Shown here piece by piece: positions 1 to 5,376 of a stretch of 5,557 bases of DNA (position 1 is the stretch's first letter; each line of letters starts with the position of its first letter). A program made the translations under genes and the position numbers. The DNA is from Paracoccaceae bacterium (GTDB taxonomy: Bacteria; Pseudomonadota; Alphaproteobacteria; Rhodobacterales; Rhodobacteraceae). The notes beneath the pieces were generated by a model. The model saw only the letters and a program-made list of their open reading frames with translations, was not told the origin of the DNA and did not search any database. The DNA lies in contig JALSGY010000061.1 in NCBI GenBank assembly GCA_026982515.1, positions 1 through 5,557 on the forward strand, read 5' to 3'.

Positions 1-40
1 TACAACGGTCTCTAAACCGCCCCCATTCGCGCTTCAGCAT
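1..40 (-). CDS. 5' end of an unidentified gene, truncated by the window edge
   Basis: On the minus strand an ATG at 38-40 is preceded by a very strong purine-rich Shine-Dalgarno tract (complement of 41-52, AGGGGAGGGGAG). The frame stays open to the window edge and reads MLKREWGRFRDRC. It lies 38 nt downstream of the DUF6455 stop codon on the same strand, so the two could be co-transcribed. Only 13 residues are visible, basic and aromatic, too few to name a family. One codon is AGA, which is rare in such GC-rich genomes and lowers confidence a little. The call rests on the ribosome binding site and spacing alone. Confidence 0.45.
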   Translation of the reverse strand, partial: MLKREWGRFRDRC

Positions 41-78
41 CTCCCCTCCCCTGTTTCCCGCGCAGGTTCGGGGCAAAT

Positions 79-366
79 CTAGCCGACAGTTTCCGGACGC
101 GCCACCGCGGCGTGCGCATGCGCGACCAGGGCGGTGAATTCCTCGCGGTTGTGGCAAAATCCCGGGGTATCGGCGGCGGGCCGTTCGCATTCGGTCAGCC
201 ACAGGATGCAATCCCCCGGATGGGCGCACTCGCGGCAGCGCGCCGCCATCTGCTGCAGTTCGCCAAGAGTAATCGCGCCCGCGCGCACCATGGCCTCGAG
301 GCTTACGCCAAGGGCATCGGCCATGCCGCGCATCAGGCTGGGCATGGAGTGGAACTTCTCTGTCAT
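79..366 (-). CDS. DUF6455 family small Cys-rich protein
   Basis: This 95-aa protein has no signal peptide or membrane segment. The N-terminal half (residues 8-43) looks helical, with a Met-rich GMADALGVSLEAMVRAG stretch. The second half holds a cysteine cluster: C44-x2-C47-x5-C53 within RCRECAHPGDCILWL, then C60 and C71 in a GFCHN motif. This C-x2-C...DC..WL...FC-N layout is what I know of DUF6455, a family common in Rhodobacteraceae and of unknown function; spaced Cys and His (H49, H72) suggest a metal or Fe-S site, which is inference. The start at 364-366 is preferred over an in-frame ATG 126 nt upstream because AGGGGGGA (complement of 373-380) sits 6 nt before it and the upstream extension is Arg/Cys-rich and unlike the family. 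A divergent FNR-like box lies about 56 nt upstream. Confidence 0.85.
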   Translation of the reverse strand: MTEKFHSMPSLMRGMADALGVSLEAMVRAGAITLGELQQMAARCRECAHPGDCILWLTECERPAADTPGFCHNREEFTALVAHAHAAVARPETVG

Positions 367-421
367 GAGCAATCCCCCCTGGCTGATGGTGGCAGCCAAA
401 CACAACCTGAAGAGTCGCGCC

Positions 422-435
422 TTGATCGGAGTCAA
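422..435. promoter_or_regulatory. FNR/CRP-family operator-like dyad
   Basis: The sequence TTGAT-CGGA-GTCAA matches the FNR/FnrL consensus TTGAT-N4-ATCAA at 9 of 10 positions. It lies in the divergent spacer between the DUF6455 gene (its start is about 56 nt away) and the 83-aa gene. If it acts as a class II site centred near -41.5, transcription of the DUF6455 gene would begin about 20 nt before its ATG. However, I see no good -10 hexamer there, so the role as activator is unproven. Another Crp/FNR-family member, such as a nitric-oxide or redox sensor, could recognise the same kind of dyad. Confidence 0.45.
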
Positions 436-569
436 ACAGGCGGATTTCCGCCCGCCGCGGCACCTCGCCCCCTCATCGCGGCAATTGCCCACCCGGCCCG
501 GCGCGCCCCGAAGCGGCTGACATTTCGTGGATCTGGCGCCGGTGGTGGCGGTTCACCCGCTCCGGTGTC

Positions 570-575
570 TATACT
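570..575 (+). promoter_or_regulatory. -10 promoter element for a possibly leaderless transcript
   Basis: TATACT matches the sigma-70 -10 consensus TATAAT at 5 of 6 positions and ends 6 nt before the ATG at 582. Initiation normally falls about 6-8 nt after the hexamer, so the transcript would start at or next to the ATG. There is no Shine-Dalgarno sequence between the element and the start (tggcccc), which fits leaderless translation. No convincing -35 hexamer is visible at 16-18 bp spacing, which is the main weakness. Confidence 0.45.
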
Positions 576-581
576 GGCCCC

Positions 582-833
582 ATGTTTACAATCGAACACG
601 AATTCGACGCCACCATCATCACCCTCGTCGATGAAGGCAGTCCGCAGCTGCTCGAGGACATCACCATTCACGCCTTCGCCGAATGCGTGACGCTCGAGCA
701 ATTCGACCCGCGCACAGAGCAGGTGCACAAGATCACCTTCTCGATGTCCCAGCTGCGCGATCTCGGTGCGGCGCTGGACCTGCCCGAAGGGGTCTACCGG
801 CTGCGCGAGATTTCCGGCAGGAAGCCGGGCTGA
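582..833 (+). CDS. conserved hypothetical protein (83 aa)
   Basis: This is a short soluble acidic protein with no signal peptide, membrane helix or known catalytic motif. The first part (residues 2-17, FTIEHEFDATIITLVDE) looks like two beta strands; residues 22-45 contain DITIHAFAECVTLEQFDP; the C-terminal part has a helix (SMSQLRDLGAALDL) followed by PEGVYRLRE. I recall proteins of this type as conserved hypotheticals in Rhodobacterales, but know no function. The ATG at 582 is the only sensible start and lacks a Shine-Dalgarno sequence, while a -10 element lies just upstream, so the mRNA may be leaderless. The gene ends 12 nt before the stop of the convergent DUF167 gene, with no terminator between them. 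Confidence 0.8.
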   Translation: MFTIEHEFDATIITLVDEGSPQLLEDITIHAFAECVTLEQFDPRTEQVHKITFSMSQLRDLGAALDLPEGVYRLREISGRKPG

Positions 834-845
834 CCGAGCGCGCGC

Positions 846-1106
846 TCAGGACAGGCGGAACAGCTTGTCGCGCGAGGCCGTCCCGCGCACCAGTTCAAGC
901 CGCGTTTTCGGCACCCCCAGCGCACGCGCCAGCAGCTTCGCCACCTCGCGGTTGGCCTTGCCGCCCTCGGGCGCGCAGCTTACCCAGACGCGCACCACAC
1001 CGCCTTCCACCCGCAATGCATTGCGCGAGGCTCTCGGCGTTACCCGCACCGCGATCTCGGCGCCGGACTCGGCCAGATGCGACAGGCTGCCCTTTTGCGT
1101 GGCCAT
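846..1106 (-). CDS. DUF167 (YggU-type) family protein
   Basis: This 86-aa protein carries the DUF167/UPF0235 signature: a strand-rich N-terminus (EIAVRVTPRASRNAL, residues 17-31), VRVWVSCAPEGGKANREV at 38-55 with the family's P-x-G-KAN core, and a C-terminal strand ending in RLELVRGTASRDKLFRL. The fold is a small alpha/beta domain of about 80-100 residues; its function is not established. The ATG at 1104-1106 gives the usual family length. An upstream in-frame ATG at 1155-1157 would add 17 residues unlike the family and has no ribosome binding site; the chosen start itself has only a weak one. The gene is divergent from the amidohydrolase gene across a 69-nt spacer and convergent with the 83-aa gene. 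Confidence 0.88.
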   Translation of the reverse strand: MATQKGSLSHLAESGAEIAVRVTPRASRNALRVEGGVVRVWVSCAPEGGKANREVAKLLARALGVPKTRLELVRGTASRDKLFRLS

Positions 1107-1175
1107 GAGTGTCTGGACCGTCCCTGACGATGGTTTAAGCTTGCCGGCGGCCAGCATAACGCGGGGGACAGGGAA

Positions 1176-2282
1176 ATGAGAACCGGCTTCTTCTGGGACG
1201 AACGCTGCTTCTGGCACGCCGGAGGCGATTATGCCGCCACCCTGCCGCTGGGTGGCCTGGTGCAGCCGCTGGCCGCCGGCGGCCTGCCCGAAAGCCCCGA
1301 AACCAAACGGCGGCTGAAGAACCTGATGGATGTCACCGGCCTGTCGCGCGAACTGGTGCAGCGCTCGGCCGAGCCCGCCACCTGGGAGGAGATGGCCCGC
1401 GTCCACCCCGGCAGCTACCTGCGCCGTTTCAAGGAGCTCTCCGATCAGGGCGGCGGCGAGATCGGCCTGCGTGCCCCCTTTGCCCGCGGCGGCTACGAGA
1501 TCGCCGCCCTTTCGGCCGGGCTGGCCCGCGAGGCGCTGTTTGCCGTCTTGAAGGGCGAATTGCAGAATGGCTATGCGCTGTCGCGACCGCCCGGTCACCA
1601 TTGCCTGCCGGAGTTCCCCAACGGCTTCTGCCTTCTGGCCAACATCGCCGTCGCCGTCGAGGCGGCACTGGCCGTCGGGCTGTGCGGGCGCGTCGCGGTT
1701 CTCGACTGGGACGTGCACCACGGCAACGGCACCGAGGCGATCTTCTACGACCGCGCCGAGGTGCTGACCATCTCGATCCACCAGGAGCGAAACTATCCGC
1801 TGGATACGGGCGATGCCAAGGACACCGGCGCCGGCCCCGGCGAGGGGGCCAACATGAACATCCCCCTGCCGCCGGGGGCGGGCCATGCCACCTATGTGGA
1901 AGTGATGGAGCGGCTGGTCCTTCCCGCGCTCGTGCAACACCGGCCCGATGTGATCGTGGTGGCCTGCGGCTATGACGCCTCGGCGCTCGACCCGCTGGGC
2001 CGGATGCTGGCCACGGCCGAGACCTTCCGCGAGATGACCGGCATCGTCATGGATGCCGCCGACGAGCTGTGCGCCGGCCGGCTGGTGATGGTGCACGAGG
2101 GGGGCTACGCGGAAGTCCATGTGCCGTTTTGCGGCCATGCGGTGGTGCAGACGCTGGCCGGCTCGGCCACCGCCGCGCCCGACCCTCTGGCCGAGACCCT
2201 CATCGCCCGCCAGCCCCCGCCGGCAATGCGCCGGTTCCTCTCGGGGCTCATCGACGACCTCGAGGCGCATTTCTTCCGATGA
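1176..2282 (+). CDS. class II histone-deacetylase-like amidohydrolase (HDAH family)
   Basis: This 368-aa cytosolic zinc-dependent deacetylase resembles bacterial HDAH, which has about 369 residues, and eukaryotic class II HDACs. All catalytic elements are present: the RPPGHH motif with the H141-H142 charge-relay pair, DWDVHHGNGT with zinc ligands D179 and H181, the third zinc ligand D267 in CGYDA, and the catalytic tyrosine Y311 in HEGGY followed by a PFCG motif. The Tyr, rather than the His of class IIa HDACs, predicts an active lysine/amide deacetylase. HDAH enzymes deacetylate acetyl-lysine peptides in vitro; the natural bacterial substrate (acetyl-proteins, acetylpolyamines or other amides) is unknown. 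The ATG has GGGGGA 7 nt upstream. It is probably transcribed alone, with a hairpin after its stop. The nitroreductase 128 nt downstream points the same way but has its own ribosome binding site. Confidence 0.93.
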   Translation: MRTGFFWDERCFWHAGGDYAATLPLGGLVQPLAAGGLPESPETKRRLKNLMDVTGLSRELVQRSAEPATWEEMARVHPGSYLRRFKELSDQGGGEIGLRAPFARGGYEIAALSAGLAREALFAVLKGELQNGYALSRPPGHHCLPEFPNGFCLLANIAVAVEAALAVGLCGRVAVLDWDVHHGNGTEAIFYDRAEVLTISIHQERNYPLDTGDAKDTGAGPGEGANMNIPLPPGAGHATYVEVMERLVLPALVQHRPDVIVVACGYDASALDPLGRMLATAETFREMTGIVMDAADELCAGRLVMVHEGGYAEVHVPFCGHAVVQTLAGSATAAPDPLAETLIARQPPPAMRRFLSGLIDDLEAHFFR

Positions 2283-2284
2283 AT

Positions 2285-2312
2285 GCCGGGGCAGGACTTC
2301 ATGCCTGCCGGC
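2285..2312 (+). terminator. hairpin just after the amidohydrolase gene, possible terminator or 3'-end element
   Basis: GGCAGG (2290-2295) pairs with CCTGCC (2304-2309) around an 8-nt loop. The stem extends through GCC (2285-2287) and GGC (2310-2312) across a two-G bulge. It starts 3 nt after the stop codon. No U-tract follows directly, only GGGAGTATTTCC, so this is not a textbook intrinsic terminator. The downstream half, CCGGCGGGAGTATTT followed by an AGAAGAA tract, resembles intergenic sequences I remember near gene ends in Rhodobacteraceae genomes; that is from memory and unverified. Confidence 0.4.
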
Positions 2313-2410
2313 GGGAGTATTTCCGGACAGAAGAAGGGGGCTCGTCCGCGCACCCTTGAACCCCGTGGCCCGATGGCCGACATATCTGCGGACTGCAAAC
2401 GGAGTGCCCG

Positions 2411-2989
2411 ATGCCTGATCCGAATCCCGCCGCGCTGGATTTCCTGCTGACCCGCCGTTCGCGCCCGGCCAAGACACTGACCACCCCGGTGCCCTCGCGC
2501 GACGAACTGATGGTGCTGCTGACAGCCGCCGCGCGCTCGCCCGACCATGGCAAGCTGGAGCCGTGGCGCTTCATCGTGCTTGAAAAACCCGCGCTGCAAC
2601 GGCTGGCGACCCTGGCCGGAAAGCGGGCCGAGGCCCTGGGGCTGGCACCGGAGAAGGCGGCCAAGGGGGTTTCGCAATTTGCCGATGCCGATCTGGTGGT
2701 GGCGGTGGTGGAGGCGCCGAAGGAATCGGAAAAGGTGCCCCCCATCGAGCAGAGCTATTCCGCCGGCGCGGTCTGCCTGGCGCTGCTCAACGCGGCGCTG
2801 GCCGCCGGCTGGGGGGCCAACTGGCTCAGCGGTTTTGCCGCCCATGACCGGGAGTTCGTCGAAGAGGGGCTGGGGGTGGCGCCGCATGAGCGGATCGCCG
2901 GTTTCATTCACATCGGCACCGAACGTACGGCCCCGCCCGAACGCCCGCGCCCGGATCTCGCGGCCATCACCACCTGGATGAGCCGCTGA
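2411..2989 (+). CDS. nitroreductase family protein (YdjA-like)
   Basis: This 192-aa protein is probably a cytosolic FMN-dependent NAD(P)H oxidoreductase of the small YdjA-like nitroreductase group, which has about 180-190 residues. Visible markers are RRS at 15-17 (FMN phosphate contact), ARSPDHGKLEPWRF at 41-54, EQSYSAGA near 113-120, GWGANWLSGF at 133-142 and the closing GFIHIGT strand at 164-170. The family forms homodimers with FMN at the interface; the physiological substrate cannot be read from sequence. The ATG has GGAG 6 nt upstream. Its stop codon overlaps the start of the EI24 gene (TGATG), so the two are translationally coupled. A weak TTGAAC (2356-2361) upstream has no good -10 partner. 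Confidence 0.92.
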   Translation: MPDPNPAALDFLLTRRSRPAKTLTTPVPSRDELMVLLTAAARSPDHGKLEPWRFIVLEKPALQRLATLAGKRAEALGLAPEKAAKGVSQFADADLVVAVVEAPKESEKVPPIEQSYSAGAVCLALLNAALAAGWGANWLSGFAAHDREFVEEGLGVAPHERIAGFIHIGTERTAPPERPRPDLAAITTWMSR

Positions 2990-3702
2990 TGCGCCCCGAG
3001 CTGCTGCCCGACGCCCTGCGCCGCGCCGCCCTGCAGCTGGGCGATCCGAAGGTGCTGGGGGTGATCGTGCTTTCGCTGTTGCTGATGGCGCTGGTCACCG
3101 GCCCCTTCGCGGTGGTGTTCATCGGCATCGCCTGGCTGGTGGAGCTGCTCACCCCGGCCAGCCTGAACCTGCCCTGGCTGGGAGAGGTCGGCTTTCTTGG
3201 GGTTCTGACGCAGGGGCTGGCCTCGCGCACCTCCTGGGTGTTCTGGACCTACGTCATGTCACCGGTGGCAGCCGGCATCATGGGCCTGTTTCTGGAGCGT
3301 ATCGTGGCCGCGGTGGAGGCGCGCCACTATCCCGCGCTTGCCGCTGTCCGGCCCCGCTCGCTGGCCGAATCGCTGTTTTACGCGGTGCGGTTCTTCGGGC
3401 TGATGGTGCTGGTCAGCCTCGCGGCGCTGGTGGCCTCGTTCTTCTCGGCCGCGCTGGCACCGGCGGTGTTCGTGCTGGCCAACGGCTATCTGATCGCGCG
3501 GGAATATTTCGAAACCGCCGCACTGCGCCGGATGCCCGAGCGGGAAGTGAAACAGCTATGGCGGCGCTGGCAGCCAACGCTGTGGGCAGGCGGCGCGCTG
3601 CTGGCCCTGGCATTGGCCGTGCCCTTCGCCAACCTTCTGGTACCGGTGGTCGGGATCGCCGCCTTCACCCACCTGTTCCACCGGCTGGCCCCATCCGGTT
3701 GA
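2989..3702 (+). CDS. EI24 domain-containing (CysZ-like) integral membrane protein
   Basis: This 237-aa inner-membrane protein belongs to the EI24/CysZ superfamily. Hydrophobic stretches lie at about residues 22-54 (probably two segments), 85-108, 130-166 and 198-228. The family hallmark is the NGYLIAREYFETAALRRMP segment at 165-183, with charged residues between helices, followed by the C-terminal VPFANLLVPVVGIAAFTHLFHR at 211-232. E. coli CysZ is linked to sulfate uptake, but this branch is distant from it and no sulfur genes are nearby, so no substrate is claimed. The ATG shares its A with the TGA of the nitroreductase gene, and this pairing probably forms an operon. The last 38 bp overlap the convergent DUF1467 gene. 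Confidence 0.88.
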   Translation: MRPELLPDALRRAALQLGDPKVLGVIVLSLLLMALVTGPFAVVFIGIAWLVELLTPASLNLPWLGEVGFLGVLTQGLASRTSWVFWTYVMSPVAAGIMGLFLERIVAAVEARHYPALAAVRPRSLAESLFYAVRFFGLMVLVSLAALVASFFSAALAPAVFVLANGYLIAREYFETAALRRMPEREVKQLWRRWQPTLWAGGALLALALAVPFANLLVPVVGIAAFTHLFHRLAPSG

Positions 3703-3952
3703 ACCAGTCGATATCGCGCACCGAGATGTCGCCGAAGACGATCACCGCGGCGATCAGGGCCCAGACGGGGGTGGCGATCAGGGTGACCTTCAGCATCATC
3801 CGCCGGGCCCGGAAATCGACCGGAGCGCCGGCATGGGTGCCATGCACGATCTCGTTCTCGTCGCCCTGGGTGCGCAAGCCCACCGGCAGGAGCACGAACA
3901 GCACCATGAACCAGGTGACCGCGTAAAGCACAATTGCCGAGATGATGCCCAT
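3665..3952 (-). CDS. DUF1467 family membrane protein
   Basis: This 95-aa protein has two predicted transmembrane helices (about residues 3-25 and 53-75). Between them is a conserved cytoplasmic or periplasmic loop, LPVGLRTQGDENEIVHGTHAGAPVDFRARR, which is typical of DUF1467. The function is unknown. The gene follows mce with a TGATG stop-start overlap, so it is translationally coupled to the epimerase; I recall this pair together in other Rhodobacteraceae. The Gly-rich C-terminal tail (residues 87-95) falls in the 38-bp overlap with the convergent EI24 gene and looks unconserved, so the overlap may simply reflect tail extension. Confidence 0.9.
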   Translation of the reverse strand: MGIISAIVLYAVTWFMVLFVLLPVGLRTQGDENEIVHGTHAGAPVDFRARRMMLKVTLIATPVWALIAAVIVFGDISVRDIDWFNRMGPAGGTGG

Positions 3953-4356
3953 CAGACCTGCTCCAGTTCGATAAGGGTGCCGTTGAAATCCTTCGGATGC
4001 AGGAACAGTACCGGCTTGCCGTGGGCCCCGATCTTCGGCTCGCCGCTGCCGAGCACCCGCGCGCCCGATGCCTGAAGCCTGTCACGGGCGGCAAGGATAT
4101 CTTCCACCTCGTAGCAGATGTGGTGGATCCCTCCCGCAGGGTTCTTTTCAAGGAAGCCGGAGATCGGGCTGTCCTCCCCCAGCGGGTGCAGAAGTTCGAT
4201 CTTGGTGTTGGGCAGTTCGATGAACACCACGGTGACGCCGTGATCGGGCTCGTCCTGCGCAGGGCCGACGCGGGCCCCGAGCACATCACGGTACTGTGCG
4301 GCCGCGGCGGCCAGGTCGGGCACGGCGATGGCCACGTGGTTGAGGCGTCCGATCAT
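3952..4356 (-). CDS. mce: methylmalonyl-CoA epimerase
   Basis: This 134-aa single-chain VOC (glyoxalase/bleomycin resistance) fold enzyme should interconvert (2S)- and (2R)-methylmalonyl-CoA. The step links propionyl-CoA carboxylase with methylmalonyl-CoA mutase and, in this group, the ethylmalonyl-CoA route. Two beta-alpha-beta-beta-beta repeats are visible, starting at RLNHVAIAVPDL (4-15) and GGIHHICYEVEDI (75-87). Candidate metal ligands are H7, E54 in KIELLHPLG, H78 or H79, and E130 in NGTLIELEQV. The length and the ending are normal for the family. The ATG has AGGGAG (complement of 4364-4369) 7 nt upstream and a plausible promoter above it. It leads a two-gene operon with the DUF1467 gene. 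Confidence 0.95.
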   Translation of the reverse strand: MIGRLNHVAIAVPDLAAAAAQYRDVLGARVGPAQDEPDHGVTVVFIELPNTKIELLHPLGEDSPISGFLEKNPAGGIHHICYEVEDILAARDRLQASGARVLGSGEPKIGAHGKPVLFLHPKDFNGTLIELEQV

Positions 4357-4382
4357 GGCTGGGCTCCCTGTTTCGCCTCGCC

Positions 4383-4411
4383 GTTATCCACGCGGCAGGA
4401 GCGCGGTGCAA
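4383..4411 (-). promoter_or_regulatory. putative sigma-70 promoter of mce
   Basis: On the minus strand TTGCAC (complement of 4406-4411) and GATAAC (complement of 4383-4388) are separated by exactly 17 bp. The -35 keeps the TTG core and the -10 matches 4 of 6 consensus bases. Initiation about 7 nt later would give a leader of about 20 nt containing the AGGGAG ribosome binding site. Spacing and position are good, but the hexamers are imperfect. Confidence 0.4.
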
Positions 4412-4437
4412 GAGGCGGGGTGCCGCAGGAGGGCCGG

Positions 4438-4452
4438 TTAACCGCCAATTTA
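4438..4452 (+). promoter_or_regulatory. CtrA-like binding site upstream of the response regulator gene
   Basis: TTAA-CCGCCAA-TTTA fits the alphaproteobacterial CtrA consensus TTAA-N7-TTAA with one mismatch in the second half. It lies 45 nt before the start codon of the response regulator gene and just upstream of a good -10 hexamer, which places it over the -35 region, the usual location at CtrA-activated promoters. In so GC-rich a spacer the AT-rich halves stand out. Binding is inferred only from the sequence match. Confidence 0.45.
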
Positions 4453-4463
4453 CCACCCCGGCC

Positions 4464-4469
4464 TTTAAT
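4464..4469 (+). promoter_or_regulatory. -10 element of the response regulator gene
   Basis: TTTAAT matches TATAAT at 5 of 6 positions. Initiation near 4476 would leave a leader of about 20 nt containing the GAGGAGG ribosome binding site at 4484-4490. There is no recognisable -35 at normal spacing; the CtrA-like box occupies that region, as in activator-dependent promoters. Confidence 0.45.
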
Positions 4470-4496
4470 CGAGAGGTCTGCTCGAGGAGGTTCGCC

Positions 4497-5219
4497 ATGG
4501 CTGATGATCTGGAAACCCTTGCCGCCGCACAATCGCCAACGCCGGAACGGCCGCTTCTGGGGCTGACCGTTCTGATGGTGGAGGACAGCCGCTATGCCAG
4601 CGAGGCCATGCGCCTGCTGTGCCTGCGCTCGGGCGCACGGATCCGGCGCGCCGACAGCCTGCGCGCGGCGCACCGCCACCTGTCGGTCTACCGCCCCTCG
4701 GTGGTGATCGTCGATCTCGGCCTGCCTGACGGCCCAGGCACCACGCTGATCGCCGAACTTGCGGCCGCCACCCCCCGCGTGCCGGCCATCCTGGCCATCA
4801 GCGGCGACGCCGGCGGCGAAGCGGCGGCAAGAGCGGCCGGCGCGGATGGCTTCCTGCTCAAGCCATTGGCCAGCCTGCCGGATTTCCAGCGCGCGGTGCT
4901 GGCACATCTGCCGCGCAACATCGCCCCCAAGAACGCACGGCCGGGGGCGGAGAGCCCCGTCAGCCCCGATCCGCTCGCCCTGCAGGAGGATCTGGCCCAT
5001 ATCAGCCGCTTCATCGGATGCGGGCCGCGCCGCGGCAAGGACATCGGCTATGTGGCGCAGTTTCTTTCGGGGGTGGCTCGCATGGCCGCTGACCCGGCGC
5101 TGGAAGCGGCGGCCTCGCGGCTGGCCGAGCGGCACCGCCACGGCCTGCCCACCAGCCGCGAACTGGCGCATGTCGCGGGGCTGGTGAACCGGCGCCTGGC
5201 CGCGCCCCAGACCGTCTGA
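4497..5219 (+). CDS. response regulator with receiver domain and uncharacterised C-terminal region
   Basis: This 240-aa cytosolic two-component protein has a receiver domain at about residues 21-138: the acidic pair E29-D30 in VLMVEDSRYASEAM, phosphoacceptor D73 in VVIVDLGLPDG, S102 in the AISGD strand, and K122-P123 in FLLKPL. All key residues are present, so phosphorylation is expected. After a Pro-rich linker (143-158) comes a helical region (159-236, from DPLALQEDLAHIS to NRRLAAP) with no helix-turn-helix, GGDEF, EAL or histidine-phosphotransfer motif that I can recognise. The output is therefore probably protein-protein or unknown. GAGGAGG sits 6 nt before the ATG. A CtrA-like box and a -10 hexamer precede it, suggesting control by the CtrA phosphorelay. 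No histidine kinase is next to it; the next gene is a pilin-like ORF. Confidence 0.9.
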   Translation: MADDLETLAAAQSPTPERPLLGLTVLMVEDSRYASEAMRLLCLRSGARIRRADSLRAAHRHLSVYRPSVVIVDLGLPDGPGTTLIAELAAATPRVPAILAISGDAGGEAAARAAGADGFLLKPLASLPDFQRAVLAHLPRNIAPKNARPGAESPVSPDPLALQEDLAHISRFIGCGPRRGKDIGYVAQFLSGVARMAADPALEAAASRLAERHRHGLPTSRELAHVAGLVNRRLAAPQTV

Positions 5220-5282
5220 GCGTCACGCCCGCCGGCAGCGGCGGACATGGCACTCTGTCACGGGTTCGGTGCGGGCCGTACC

Positions 5283-5300
5283 GCCCGCCCTCCGGCGGGC
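5283..5300 (+). terminator. GC-rich hairpin after the response regulator gene
   Basis: GCCCGCC (5283-5289) and GGCGGGC (5294-5300) form a perfect 7-bp all-GC stem closed by a 4-nt loop (CTCC), 64 nt after the stop codon. No T-run follows on either strand, so it may act as an attenuating or RNA 3'-protecting structure rather than a standard intrinsic terminator. In very GC-rich DNA such stems also arise by chance. Confidence 0.35.
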
Positions 5301-5330
5301 CGCCGCCCGGGGGCGAAATTCCATGAAGTC

Positions 5331-5343
5331 GTGCCACTGGCAC
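5331..5343. repeat. perfect 13-bp palindrome in the spacer before the pilin gene
   Basis: GTGCCA-C-TGGCAC is a perfect inverted repeat with a single central base, about 85 nt upstream of the pilin-like gene. Such a short tight dyad is operator-like. The right half resembles the -24 part of a sigma-54 promoter, but the invariant GC at -12 is missing, so that reading is not supported. No regulator can be named. Confidence 0.3.
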
Positions 5344-5376
5344 CGCATTTCCGCCCGATTCGAGAAGGAAACTTCC

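Noticed and set aside
1107..1175. Promoters in the spacer between the DUF167 and amidohydrolase genes
   Set aside because: CATAAC at 1155-1160 could be a -10, but no -35 hexamer sits at a workable distance and no -10/-35 pair was convincing in either direction, although at least one promoter must lie there or inside the flanking genes.
2279..2359. A 26-codon ORF beginning ATGA at the amidohydrolase stop
   Set aside because: It has no Shine-Dalgarno sequence, its translation is not recognisable, and it runs through the hairpin and repeat-like element, so non-coding 3' sequence explains it better.
846..2477. A 543-codon open frame on the minus strand covering the amidohydrolase gene
   Set aside because: Only its C-terminal 86 residues (the DUF167 protein) look real. 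The rest is antisense to a well-supported HDAC-like gene, is rich in Gly/Arg/His/Gln, and has no recognisable domain, which is typical of an antisense frame in GC-rich DNA.
3486..4289. A 267-codon open frame on the minus strand through the mce and DUF1467 region
   Set aside because: It is an alternative frame of two clearly recognised genes, with Arg/Ser/Pro-rich translation and no domain.
4353..5171. A 272-codon open frame on the minus strand opposite the response regulator
   Set aside because: It is antisense to a receiver protein with all conserved residues, has a low-complexity Arg/Gly/Ala composition, and no ribosome binding site or family features.
5338..5353. Possible sigma-54 promoter (TGGCAC with a downstream TTCC) before the pilin gene
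   Set aside because: The spacing is right but the nearly invariant GC at -12 is CC, and TGGCAC is explained by the local palindrome.
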